From Paragonimus skrjabini miyazakii (taxonomy: Eukaryota; Platyhelminthes; Trematoda; Plagiorchiida; Troglotrematidae), in contig JTDE01001050.1 in assembly GCA_014338405.1 (NCBI GenBank), positions 1-64,000 on the forward strand: a stretch of DNA of 64,000 nt, in the 5' to 3' direction. Position numbers and translations under genes: made by a program. Positions 1 through 8,970 of this stretch are shown here, in pieces. The stretch's first letter is position 1; every line of letters begins with the position of its first letter. The notes below the pieces were generated by a model. It worked only from the letters and a program-made list of their open reading frames with translations. It had not been told where the DNA came from and searched no databases.

Positions 1-163
1 CCAAATCTACGTAATCACAGCAATCTTGCAGAAGCGCCTTTCATTTTGTGGCCGCAAAACGCATTCCGAATTGCATATCAGAGTGTGAAACAATCCTTAG
101 TATTGTTTGTGTTGCCTGAAAAGTTATCAAACAGCAGCATGATGGAGATGGGTAAGTCTTCCA
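1..163 (-). repeat. Left arm of 163-bp inverted duplication (RTE)
   Basis: The reverse complement of this segment matches 3325-3487, by eye without a mismatch. It covers the RTE stretch just after the broken motif C. Identity stops at about 163, where the other copy enters Penelope-derived sequence. Both copies carry the same in-frame lesions. Confidence 0.9.
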
Positions 164-690
164 CCGGGTAGGAGGTCAACGCCGGCATATTGTGAAAATC
201 TGAGACAGTCCTTCATTATTTTGTCCGTGACAAGACTGAACAGAAATGGTGAAACAGAACAGCGTTGATTCACGCCGCCCCTGCTGTTGAAACCGTCAGA
301 CAGTTCACCGTAAATCCTAACATGGGCTGAAGTATGGGAGTAAAACGCCGACATCAAGTTCGCATACTTCGTCGGTATACTCCTGCGTTTAAACCTCCTC
401 AAAGTTATAGGTGGACCCACAAAATCGAACGCACCTTTATAGTTGAGAAATACGGCAATTGTTGGTCGGCGGTGTGCATGACGCTGCCCTAGCATTTGGC
501 GAAGAGTAAAAGTGTGATCTATACATCGCTGCCCGGGACGAAACCCTGTCTGTGCTTCCCCTAATGTTAGCCTCTCGGGTTAAAGTGAGTCGACGGAGTA
601 CAATGGATGCCGGTACCATAAAAACGACTGAGGCGAACCTAATTTCTCTGTGGTTTTCACAACAGCCCCGGACTCCTTTATTGAACAAAA
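127..690 (-). pseudogene. RTE reverse transcriptase fragment
   Basis: The minus strand encodes RT palm motifs in two overlapping frames: GEAQTGFRPG-like text near 560-540, FLNYKGAFDFV (motif A) near 450, and SRGGVNQRCSVSPFLF (motif B region) near 270. Two catalytic positions are damaged. The motif A aspartate of the usual FLDYKGAFD reads N, and the motif C YADD box, expected at about 130-145, reads HAAV followed by a stop. The fragment is therefore inactive. It continues without a gap into the 163-bp segment that is duplicated in inverted orientation at 3325-3487. Confidence 0.85.
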
Positions 691-1561
691 GAACTCCTAT
701 CGAGTGACCCCAGCTAGGAGGGACGGTGTCCGTTTTCTACACAATTTGGAACAACTGCGTGAAAGCCTCTACTAACGCCTCTCTACCTTCGTTAAAAGGT
801 GCTGAAAGGCGATCATCCGGGCCAGCAGGCCTATCACGTTTAAGAACCGAAATACAGTTGCAGGCCTCAATCTCGGTGGGTGGTACTAAATCTGCTGACT
901 TTGTGGCGGCAACACGGTAGGAGCCAGAGACCAGCTAAATTGACGTTCAAAGTGTTCCACCGAGCGCTTCAACCTTCTGGACAGTTTACAAATAAGTGTG
1001 ACATCTGTCTCGCTGATATCTTTACTAACAGATGGTCCCCTGGGACTAGTGGTACGGATATGCCTGAAGAGTGTGCCTAGGTCCTTCGAAGCGAAAGCGG
1101 TTTACATTTCCTTGAATTTTTCCATTAGCCAAGGCTCACTATCATCGTTTAGGTTACGGTTCAGTTTTCTACTGACATCTCTCCTAAACCTGTTATGTGA
1201 ACTACTAGAAGGAATGTTCCGTCTGGCTCCTAACAACTTCAGGGATTTCTCTGAGATCCAATGCTTGTTCAAACCACGAACCACGTGCCGCATATCCTAA
1301 CAACTGTTTCATGAATGACCTGGAAGATGTGGGTCTAGCAACCATTAGGATCTTCAGGGTTAGAACTGCGGAAGCCACTTTCTAATTTGGTTTTGTACTT
1401 ATGCTTTACCGACGGCCCAACCAGTTTCAAAACAGCCAGCCGTTGCTGTCGGCGGGGTCGTTGCCCAGCAAAAGTAAGAAACGACAACGTACCAACGCAT
1501 GATCCGAATCCAAGTATATGATCCAGTAAGAACGATGGTCCTGAATAGAACCCCGTCACCT

Positions 1562-2194
1562 TTAACTAACAGCTGTGTGGTCTATGTGAAACCAGGCCTG
1601 ATTTGGAGAAGGTGGGCGCCAAGTACAGCAATGACGTGTACGATGCCTAAAACCCGTGCTGGCTAAAAATAATTTATGGTCAACGCACAGTTGTAACAGT
1701 TGCCTGCGATTTTCCGAGCGATGTGATTCTATCCGAAAGCAGTCACGGAAACGAGATTCGGCTTCACCAAGGCGGGTGACTCGAGCATTGATATTCTCAG
1801 CCGGAACGACTATATCAGAGCCACGTGTCAACTGAAGAAGAGCGGCCAGATCCGAATAAAATGCGTCCTTGTCGCGGGTTTCACTACAGTCGGTTGGAGC
1901 ATGGGCAGATACAAAGAATAGATTTAAAAGCAAATCAAAATGACCGGCATTCGTGAAAATCAAAATATCATCAACATACCGTCTGTACGGTATAGCATTG
2001 GCAATATTACATTGGACTTGTTGTTTTACCATTTCCAAACTGACGTCAGCTAATATTGCGTTCAACGGACTGCCCAAAACTACTCCGTCTATTTGCCTAC
2101 AGAAAGTGTCCTTCAACACTGAACATCTTTTCTCTATCACACTTCTGGCTAGAGTAAACTCATAAAATGTCGAATCTCTCACAGAAAGGAACAT
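1562..2194 (-). pseudogene. Chimeric ORF: PLE reverse transcriptase joined to RTE endonuclease
   Basis: An open frame of 210 codons on the minus strand that fuses two unrelated elements. Residues 1 to about 92 are Penelope-like RT: GVVLGSPLNAILADVSLEM (motif B region) followed by YRRYVDDILIF (motif C). From about residue 95 the text becomes RTE APE endonuclease: VSAHAPTDCSE, DAFYSDL and, near the end, HCCTWRPPSPNQAW followed by IDHTAVS. The join lies at about 1915-1919, where similarity to the sister PLE copy at 24782 stops. The ORF start is not a PLE start, because upstream RT lies in another frame (2160-2408). It is best read as a chance in-frame junction of nested insertions. No expression evidence is available. 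Confidence 0.8.
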
Positions 2195-2292
2195 TTGTGA
2201 AAATCGACTCGACGATTGTCGAATACATACCTTCAGAACTCACCGAAGCGCATTCTAATTTATCCGATTGTCCTTTATTAGGGCAGAAAGAA

Positions 2293-2345
2293 GATATGCG
2301 ATATATTAACATTTCATTTACTCTCATCAGTCGCAAACGTAAAAT
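2293..2345 (-). ncRNA. Hammerhead-type ribozyme motif, PLE-1
   Basis: On the minus strand CTGATGA (2330-2324) is followed by an 8-nt stem II region (GAGTAAAT) and then GAAA. Stem III is a near-palindrome, ATGTTAATAT. Stem I is formed by TGCGA upstream and TCGCA downstream. The core is preserved but helix II is almost absent. It sits immediately upstream of PLE RT sequence on the same strand, as expected for a 5' pseudo-LTR copy. Cleavage activity is inferred. Confidence 0.65.
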
Positions 2346-2627
2346 ATGCAGCGAGTCGCCGAACACATTCCGAAATGGTTGAAGCAACAGATGACGCACC
2401 ATCCCCAACTTGTTGCACTGACGGCTCGAAACCCAACGTCATCGATTGCTAAACACCTCATGAAAACAGGACATCAAGTTGACCCATTAAACTCATTTAA
2501 GATACTGTTGCGGAGTCGAAACTCGAAGCTATTAGCTTTCTGTGAAGCGATGCTCATCCGAACCTACCAGCCGACGTTGTGTGCAGAAAAGTGGTTGAGG
2601 CAATCTATCGGGTTGCCATGGTCGTGA
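2346..2627 (+). pseudogene. PLE-1 GIY-YIG endonuclease tail
   Basis: The open plus-strand frame covers the C-terminal half of a Penelope endonuclease. RVAEHIPKWLKQQ corresponds to the R..EH helix of the GIY-YIG fold. It is followed by SSIAKHLMKTGHQVDPLNSF, then EAMLIRTYQPTLCAEKWL and a terminal LPWS before a stop. The YIG motif itself is missing because the frame begins at the junction with the inverted ribozyme at 2345. A 3' UTR of about 75 bp leads to the hammerhead motif at 2700-2756. Confidence 0.8.
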
Positions 2628-2699
2628 TTACATAATACGTGGTTTGCATGCGTGTCTAATTCCCTGTCTGTCCTGATTTGTATGATGTATATAACTTGC

Positions 2700-2756
2700 A
2701 TGTTTTACGTTTGCGACTGATGAGAGTAAATGAAATGTTAACATATCGCAATATAT
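2700..2756 (+). ncRNA. Hammerhead-type ribozyme motif, PLE-1 3' end
   Basis: CTGATGA (2717-2723), then GAGTAAAT, then GAAA (2732-2735), then the palindrome ATGTTAACAT. Stem I pairs TTGCGA (2711-2716) perfectly with TCGCAA (2746-2751). Predicted cleavage follows position 2745 (A; other copies have C). The only unusual part is helix II: one G-U closing pair with a hexanucleotide loop. Penelope-like elements are known to carry hammerhead motifs in their pseudo-LTRs, which fits this position. Confidence 0.7.
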
Positions 2757-2839
2757 GTCTTTTTTCTGCTCTAATGAAGTGGTTAAAGGGAACTCAGTGT
2801 TTCAAAATATCCGATTGTAAAATGCAATCTTTCAGACAG

Positions 2840-3325
2840 TAGATAGGTATGCGGCTACATGATTACGCTTGGTTCAAACCACTAGGGGACCAGCTCTACA
2901 CAATCATCAGTTTGTCTAACTGGTATGTCCCTCAGTCTGTCTACCAATTCACGTGCAGTTGCAACGACGTTCAAATAAGTAGGACAGACCGATACCTATT
3001 ACATTGAGTGGAAGAACACGTCCCTAAATGGTTAAAACAATTGTTGACACAACAACTTCAAACCGGTGAATCCATCACCATATATCCCGCTTTATCTGTT
3101 GCTAGATAACTCATGATAACAAGTCTTCAAGTTGACTCAGTTTGCTCATTCAAAATATCGCTACGCAGTGGGAATGGTTCTTCGTAGCCATGTTGATCAG
3201 AACTCCCAAGCCAGCGTTGTGTGTAGAAAAGTGATGTTGATGGCATAATATATATGAATGTATGCGCCTTCATCTTCATTGCCTGTCGTATAAAATCTAC
3301 ATGTTTTATGTTTGCTACTGATGTT
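2840..3325 (+). pseudogene. Second PLE-1 endonuclease copy, truncated
   Basis: The frame reads VYQFTCSCND, then RTDRYLLH, a stop, VEEHVPKWLKQLL and ARxLMITSLQVDSVCSFKI, with several stops. It is the closest relative in the window of the endonuclease at 24282-24000, sharing the upstream linker (2840-2935 matches 24340-24245 reversed). The YIGRT motif is eroded to ISRT. The 3' end is cut inside the ribozyme core by RTE sequence at 3325. Confidence 0.75.
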
Positions 3326-3487
3326 GGAAGACTTACCCATCTCCATCATGCTGCTGTTTGATAACTTTTCAGGCAACACAAACAATACTAAGGATTGTTT
3401 CACACTCTGATATGCAATTCGGAATGCGTTTTGCGGCCACAAAATGAAAGGCGCTTCTGCAAGATTGCTGTGATTACGTAGATTTGG
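3325..3487 (+). repeat. Right arm of 163-bp inverted duplication (RTE)
   Basis: Inverted partner of 1-163. Here the segment continues into plus-strand RTE sequence downstream and abuts a truncated PLE ribozyme upstream. Confidence 0.9.
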
Positions 3488-4145
3488 TGTGGGATAATGA
3501 AGATATGGGGGTTGTTGACCGATTTGTGTATTTGGGAAGCTGCATCAAGAGCAGCGGTGGTATAGGGTATGCAGTAAAAGCGCGTATATCTAAGACAGGG
3601 GCGGTATTCGCCGATCTGGGGCATTTCTGGGAACAAAGGGGTATCTCTCTGAAGCTTAAAGGCCACGTGTATAAGTTGACGGTGATGGCTGTATTACTTT
3701 ACGTTAGCGGAAAATGGCCACTCACGGTAGAAGACATGAATGGTCTCCAGGTATTTGACCACTGATGTCTGCGTTAAATCGCTCATGTCGGGTGGCACCA
3801 ACAAGTAAGCAACCAGAAGGTTAGGAGGCGGGTATTTAGTAGTGATTGTCAAACGAACTCTCTTGTTAAATCCTTACATTTGTAAAGACCTAGATGGTTA
3901 GATCATGTACTAAGGATGCCAGCTATTCGCCTACCACATTGAGCACTCTCTCTGCCGACGCTGTAACAAACCGGCGTAACGTGCGAGGTGGACTGATGAT
4001 GACTTGGCATAGAGAAATGAAATCGTTCACCAAGGGATTAGCTACTGTAGGTCGGGTTCGTCTCCCAAGCTGGCGACCTCCTGATCAATAGAGTCGGTTG
4101 CTGGAGACGTTAGATAAGATGGCGGCTAATTGAGCTCAGTAGTGT
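3326..4145 (+). mobile_element. RTE-type retrotransposon 3' end, 5'-truncated
   Basis: The C-terminal part of the RTE polyprotein lies on the plus strand: DRFVYLGSCIKSSGGIG at about 3519, ISLKLKGHVYKLTVMAVLLY at about 3650, VEDMNGLQVFDH, then after a stop RRRVF-type text. A frameshifted tail at 3894-4091 reads SADAVTNRRNVRGGLMMTW and ends near RLPSWRPPDQ. The last recognisable codons (LLETLDKMAAN) end at about 4130. Several stops and frame changes make it inactive. No poly-A or simple-sequence tail is obvious. Confidence 0.85.
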
Positions 4146-4464
4146 AGGTGTTGTCATTATTTGGCAGAATTCTCTGCGAATTGAGTGCGTTTAATGGCGT
4201 GGGGTAGTAAAACCTTGTCTTCCTAATGACGCCTTATTTCCAATTAGAGCTCCGTTGTTTGTCTGCAAGATCTAAACATCCTGATGTTGAATGTTTGAAT
4301 ATAAACGTGGGTATATTTTTAAGTAGTTAGGACCCTTTCTTCCCCCTATATTTCTTCAGTCTTTCTGTGCAGGGTTTACTTTGTTTTCTCTGTGGTCGTG
4401 TGGCAGATAAGCGTCAATGACAACCACTGATAAGTTACTGTCTATGATAAAAATGATGGAAAAT

Positions 4465-4640
4465 CCGCTGCTAGAAATCCCGCATCATCTATTCCTAAAC
4501 ACCCCCATGATAACAGGTCATTGAGTTGATCGACTTAGCTCGTTCAAAATATTGTTACGCAATCGGATCCCGATACAACTGGCGTTTGGCGGTGTTATGT
4601 TGATCTGAATTCACCAGCCAGCGCTGTGTGCACAAAACAG
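4465..4640 (+). pseudogene. PLE endonuclease fragment
   Basis: Short plus-strand remnant reading, across frame breaks, SSI-KH, MITGH, SSFKILLRNRIPIQLAF and PALCAQN, which is the C-terminal Penelope endonuclease pattern. It has neither the YIG motif nor a ribozyme at its end. Flanks are unrecognised. Confidence 0.6.
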
Positions 4641-4644
4641 GGTA

Positions 4645-5025
4645 GCTAATTTTAGTCTCGGAAAAATGGTAAATTCGCCCCACCCCGTTTTGTTCACCTT
4701 GGAAGCTCCATCTAGTTAGTGTAATGAAGAAAATTATCCGCGAATGGTGTTAGTTACCACTTCGCTGACATCGTTTGTACACATATTCGATTGTTTGTTG
4801 GACCGTTATAATTCATCATCAAACCTTTACAGTTAAGTCATTTTCCATCTCCACTACATAATAAATTAAACCAACTATTCGTTTTAATATAATAGAAATT
4901 TGGTATTTTTATTCCGTCAATATTTTTAGTATTTTGTCTCATTGCGCCATGTATGACACACATGATATAACAAAGTCGAGAACATGATTTGGTTGCTGCT
5001 ACCAAAATATGTCTTTGAAATCCGA
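4645..5025. other. Unrecognised AT-rich spacer
   Basis: No convincing reading frame or repeat was recognised between the PLE fragment and the Gypsy gag remnant. A 5' LTR for the following Gypsy might be expected here, but no matching copy was found downstream. Confidence 0.5.
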
Positions 5026-5029
5026 TGAT

Positions 5030-5600
5030 GTGGTTCCATCAAATCCAGGCAGTGACAGCTGAAAGACGTATCAGTTCACATCCTTCTAAATTTCTGTATT
5101 TGGCTCAACCATTACCTGGTGATTCGACAGCAGCGATTGAAGAACTGTTGGAACACTTCCCCTAGGGAGACCTATGTGACGTTCCGCGAGCCTCAACTAT
5201 TTAAAGTACAGAATAGTCAGGCAAGAGATTGTTCCTGAACTTGTTTACCCTCGTTGCCTTTGTCGTATTCCTGTTCGGATGCAATCAACATTAAGCCTTT
5301 CAGGCTATGACAATGGAGTGGAGATAACAGTGGAGATAACACGTGACTCGGGAGAAGTACAAACTGTATTGTCGCACTTACAAAGGGTAGCGTCATTACT
5401 ATTTGCTTGGACAAATGAGCCGTTGGTCATTGAAGACACGACCAATCAGAACGCAGCTTGAGTATCGGCACCTAGGCGGCCTTGACGCGTATACAACAGA
5501 CTTAGAAGATCGGTCGCTCTCCCAACTGTTACGACAAATGCTTAGCCATCTGAATTGGTATATTAAAGCAGTTGTGACGAAACTATCAGTTCACTGACGG
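5030..5600 (+). pseudogene. Gypsy gag remnant
   Basis: The frame near 5032-5165 reads MWFHQIQAVTAERRISSHPS, then KFLYLAQPLPGD and TAAIEELLEHFP. This resembles CsRn1-type capsid (the LWF-QVE-QF...TKY--V---LP pattern). Farther on, DLEDRSLSQLLRQMLSHLN (about 5498-5555) matches the gag GDR-PSQLLR-M block. The two parts lie in different frames with stops between them. No CCHC knuckle is visible apart from a doubtful FNCGK near 5820. Confidence 0.65.
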
Positions 5601-6159
5601 CTTCTGCCAGGGCAAGTGCCCTTGAGAAGCTGGCCTACGGATGACAAAACCGTGGTGGCCTACCCACTAAGCCGGTATACATCACCTCCGTGCTTCTTGA
5701 GTAGACACCGGATCACTCAGAGAATTCTGAAGCCGAAAACACCCATTAGTTGAGTGCAGTACGGTCCTCTTCGCCCACGAAGTCTACGTTACAGTCAACC
5801 TGTTCGGAAAACGTTTTTTAACTGCGGAAAACTCCAACGAATTTCAGTCACTTTTAAAGAAGTTTTCTCAACCCGTCTAACTGTCGTATTTCTGCAGGCC
5901 AGTATCGCACACCAGACGTCATCACAAAAAATAACCCTTGCTCAAACGACAGTGTTGACTCGATACCAGGAAGCCTCTGATAGCATGGACTGTGGTTGAC
6001 CATGTTTCAGCTGAGCATCATCCGACCTTCAAGCAACGATGATATACGTGAAACGAAGTAGCATTCTTTATGGTTAGAGAACGTGGTAAATATCGCACTT
6101 CGAACAAAGCAACGACTTGCGACTTCTATTCTGTCATACATTCAATATTTTACTTCTAG

Positions 6160-6450
6160 TAAGACCATGTTTGGGACTTATTTCGCACCCCGTTTGCGCC
6201 GCAGGCTATCCCAAGACCAGCAATAACCACACCACTCTGCTTGTACATATTCGTCCGTCTGCCGTTTGGACTACGTAATGCGGCAATGATAATGTTCCGG
6301 CAATTTATCGACAGAGTCTTACCTTTATTGGACTTCGCTGATACTTTCATGGATGGCGTCTAAATTGCCGGTAGATCAGTGGCGTATCTCCTAGTACATG
6401 TTCGCGGAATTTTGTGACGATTCCAAACCTGCGACATTAGTATGAACGCA
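6160..6450 (+). pseudogene. Gypsy reverse transcriptase fragment
   Basis: At 6219-6360 the plus strand reads AITTPLCLYIFVRLPFGLRN, then FRQFIDRVLPLLDFADTFMDGV. The LPFGLRNA box is the Gypsy RT motif B region. FMDGV stands where the YxDDV catalytic box belongs, so the second aspartate is glycine and polymerase activity is lost. Sequence beyond the box continues weakly (VAYLLVHVRGIL) before frame breaks. Confidence 0.85.
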
Positions 6451-6679
6451 TTCGGGTTTGTACTTGGCGTTTCAGTACTAGGTTTTCTGGAACATTTCAG
6501 GTGTGTCGCATTTATGTGCGAACATCACCACCATCACACCATATCGGTCGCCGTTTACAGAGGAGCATTCGCGCCGTTTTCTCTGGATAGTTAATTTCCT
6601 TCCCTATTTCATTTCGAAACGTACCGCTACAGTTGGCTATTTGATGGTTCCAACAGCATCATTGTATTGAACCCCTGCT

Positions 6680-7260
6680 CGGTAGATGCACTCGCGAGTG
6701 CCAAACCAGCTTTTAGTAATGTTGTCAACGTTCTTTCACTTTGTCCACACCTCAAAACCCATCTGTTTTTCACGACCAATAAGTCTGATTTAGCTATTGA
6801 CGGTGTCATTAAGCAGTCTATAGATAATCAGATTTAACCATCTGTCTTTTTCCCACAGAAGCTAGGGCTAGCGCTGACAAAATACAGTATTTTCGGGCGC
6901 AGACTATTTCCTATCTGCCTTAGTGTAAAACAATTCTGGTTCCTATTGGTGGGTGAGTACATCAACCTTCTCACTGACCATAAACCACTGGTTCGCGGTT
7001 TTCACGCCGAATCTAGCAAGCACTAATCAAGTGATATTCGACAGTTCAGCGTCTTGTCTCCATTTCCGACGGACATGCGGCATATCGAAGATGAGAAAAA
7101 CCTCGAAGCTAATATAATTTGTAGTCTCGAAATAGACCATAGCCATTTACCAACATTTCTAGTATGACAGAAGTTCAATACTTTGCAACAAAAAGACGAA
7201 TTGTCGAAATGCATGGAATCATCAGTGAAATTATGTCTTATATCCATTCCCTAGAATAAC
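6680..7260 (+). pseudogene. Gypsy RNase H and tether remnant
   Basis: The plus-strand text includes ALASAKPAFSNVVN, TTNKSDLAIDGVIKQ (a degraded TDASD--VGAVL box), FFPQKLGLALTKYSIFGRR (usually F-S-KL-P-E--YS-F-REL) and YINLLTDHKPLVRGFHAES. The tether follows as RQFSVLSPFPTDMRHIEDEKN. The order and spacing fit the end of Gypsy pol. Internal stops are present. Confidence 0.8.
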
Positions 7261-7619
7261 CCGCACAATTGTGCGGCAAACGCATATTCCTTTCTGTCAC
7301 TGAATCCCTCAGCGTTTGAACACTTTCATTCGCTGTCCCTCCAAAATAAGCGCATCTTTGTCGAACCTACTGCCACTTGCATTACATAGTCATTTATAAA
7401 GGAAAACTTACTTCTCTGGGCCCAACAATGCATATCTAGCTACCGTAGTAAGACTCTAAAATATACCATCACTAGTCCTGGCATGCATTCACTGTTTAAT
7501 GCACGATTTTGCAATGCGCACTGATGTAATTGACATTTTCCTTCTTTCATAGTGTTGTGTGCAGATTCCGTCTGAAGTCCACAGACCTGCTCTTTGGTCT
7601 GTGACTGTCCCCATTAATT

Positions 7620-8057
7620 ATACTGTGGTTGAAACAGTGACTGAGGCATGTATCGAACACTGAGTAGCGAATTTCGGCATCCTTTCAACGATAACAGATC
7701 GCAGTACTCAATTCCAATCAAGTTTTGCCTGCAAATTAACACAGATTTTTGGCGTTATGTACACTTGAACAACAGCATAACACGTTTGTTGAAAGCAGCT
7801 CAGTGGAGCGCTTCCACGGCCCAGTGAAGGCCGAATCGTCAGTTCAGAAAGGCACTACGACAAATAGTGAATTATTTCCTCTAGTATTAACTGGTATTCG
7901 TTATACCACTGGAAAAATTAGTTGTACTACGGTACAGCTGGTTCATGGATGCCCTCAGTTACAGCAACCCTGTGAGTCAACTATGCCATACGACATCGTG
8001 AACACATGGTTACCGTCCGGATACACGAACAAGAGTGTCGAGAACAGAAAAAACTGA
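7620..8057 (+). pseudogene. Gypsy integrase core remnant
   Basis: It begins with VETVTEACIEH, followed by VANFGILSTITDRSTQFQSS, the region around the second catalytic aspartate. In another frame SVERFHGPVKAE keeps the ERFH box with the catalytic glutamate, then LFPLVLTGIRYTTGKISCTT matches the LPLVLLGIRTT block of CsRn1-type integrases. The ATG-free frame 7749-8057 covers this last part. At least one frameshift separates the aspartate and glutamate segments. Confidence 0.85.
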
Positions 8058-8394
8058 AGATGAAAACCTGTCACCTTGTTTTTGCATACAATGATGCATT
8101 GCAAAAGACGCTGCAACTAAGTTGCATAGGTCCCTATAAGTTATTTTGTTGAAACGACACATTTTTTGACCGGCAAACAGAATGAACAGTAAACAGTTAA
8201 CAAACTTGTTCTAACGAATTGCCGTGGGTTTTGGTCACTTACTTAATGGATGCTTTTCATCTGCTTTCAGTTTTACTAATTACACTCTCACTGTCGACAC
8301 GTTGGTTAGAGAATCCGTGATGCGCACTCTCAAACCGACATTATACGACTATTTTTGTCTTTCTTTGAACTTATCAAGCGGAAGCATTTTGAAT

Positions 8395-8462
8395 AGGAGA
8401 TCGGACCGGTAACCCCTGATGCTATGAGCCGAAGCTCTTATCCACCCAACCACCAGTTCTTT
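8395..8462 (-). repeat. Possible tRNA-derived repeat head
   Basis: On the minus strand GGTTGGGTGGATAAGAGC resembles an A box/D-arm, and about 30 nt later GGTTACCGGTCCGATCTCC resembles a B box/T-arm. It is too degenerate for a functional tRNA. No second copy was found in the window. Confidence 0.3.
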
Positions 8463-8854
8463 GGGCATCGCTTGTGACGGAGAATTTTTGGGCACATAAC
8501 TTCCATATCAAAACTTTGCAGAACTCTTCCTAGAATTGATAACAAGGAGGATAATAACTTTCATCATTAAGGCGTAAGGTTGTTGATTCGATTCCCCCGA
8601 TGAACCAAGCTGGTCTTGAAGTGTCGATGTGAGGGCGAGCTTTAAAATTCATTACATACACCATTTCGAGCTCTTGCGGCGGTAGCCAATGCAAACTGGC
8701 AATCCGTGGTAGACTGTGTCCCGCAAAATTAACGGAGTGTAGAAAATGTAACAACTGTGTTTCCGAGCAGCTCTTTTCATAAATAAGCACCACACTCAAG
8801 TTGCACGCTCGTCAGTTACACATAGTTTTGTCAAGGTTTGCATTTAAACCCATG

Positions 8855-8970
8855 CGGTGAAAAACTCGAGTCTAAGGCTTCTTTTCGAAAGAGGTTGCTT
8901 AAAGATTCTATTGGAATGTCAATGGTGTCATCAATTTTGGGCAACCATGATGAACACTTGAATGTATAAT
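8855..8970 (+). repeat. Decayed 3' half of hammerhead SINE
   Basis: Starts inside the ribozyme 3' strand (GAAAAACTCGAGTC), then CTTCTTTTCGAAAG and a diverged tail ending near GATGAACACTTGAATG. The order matches the copies at 20 and 40 kb. The head and the ribozyme 5' strand are missing. Confidence 0.6.

Larger units (their letters stand above)
1..1915 (-). mobile_element. RTE-type non-LTR retrotransposon, 5'-truncated, dead
   Basis: Minus-strand remnant of an RTE-clade LINE, cut by the window start. Reading from high to low coordinates, the order is APE-type endonuclease (about 1915-1570), linker pieces at 1559-1335 and 1293-1102 (with motifs such as AGQRPRRQQRL and SSHNRFRRDVSRKL), then reverse transcriptase at about 690-1. 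Frames change several times and stops are frequent, so it cannot make a single protein. These blocks are those of the RTE polyprotein common in trematodes. The upstream end joins a Penelope-like fragment at about 1915-1919. Family assignment rests on protein motifs only. Confidence 0.85.
1919..3325. mobile_element. Nest of Penelope-like element (PLE-1) fragments
   Basis: At least two PLE-1 pieces are nested here. RT lies on the minus strand (about 2290-1919), with a motif A-like SIFTNVP near 2200. A GIY-YIG endonuclease tail lies on the plus strand (2346-2640), with a hammerhead-type motif on each side in opposite orientation (2293-2345 minus, 2700-2756 plus). A second, more decayed endonuclease lies at 2840-3240 plus and runs into a hammerhead motif that is cut after CTGATG at 3318-3323, where RTE sequence begins. 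Inverted end fragments upstream of RT are a known habit of Penelope elements. Confidence 0.8.
5030..8057 (+). mobile_element. Ty3/Gypsy retrotransposon, CsRn1-like, dead
   Basis: Plus-strand remnants of a Gypsy element in canonical order: gag (5030-5600), reverse transcriptase (6160-6450), RNase H plus tether (6680-7260) and integrase (7620-8057). The gag and integrase wording resembles the CsRn1 clade that is abundant in trematodes. Stops and frameshifts occur in every domain, and the RT active site is mutated. The protease region between about 5650 and 6150 is too decayed to call. No LTRs were recognised. Confidence 0.8.

Noticed and set aside
437..688. Extra minus-strand frame overlapping the RTE RT
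   Set aside because: It covers RT sequence in a shifted frame; it marks a frameshift in the element and not a separate gene.
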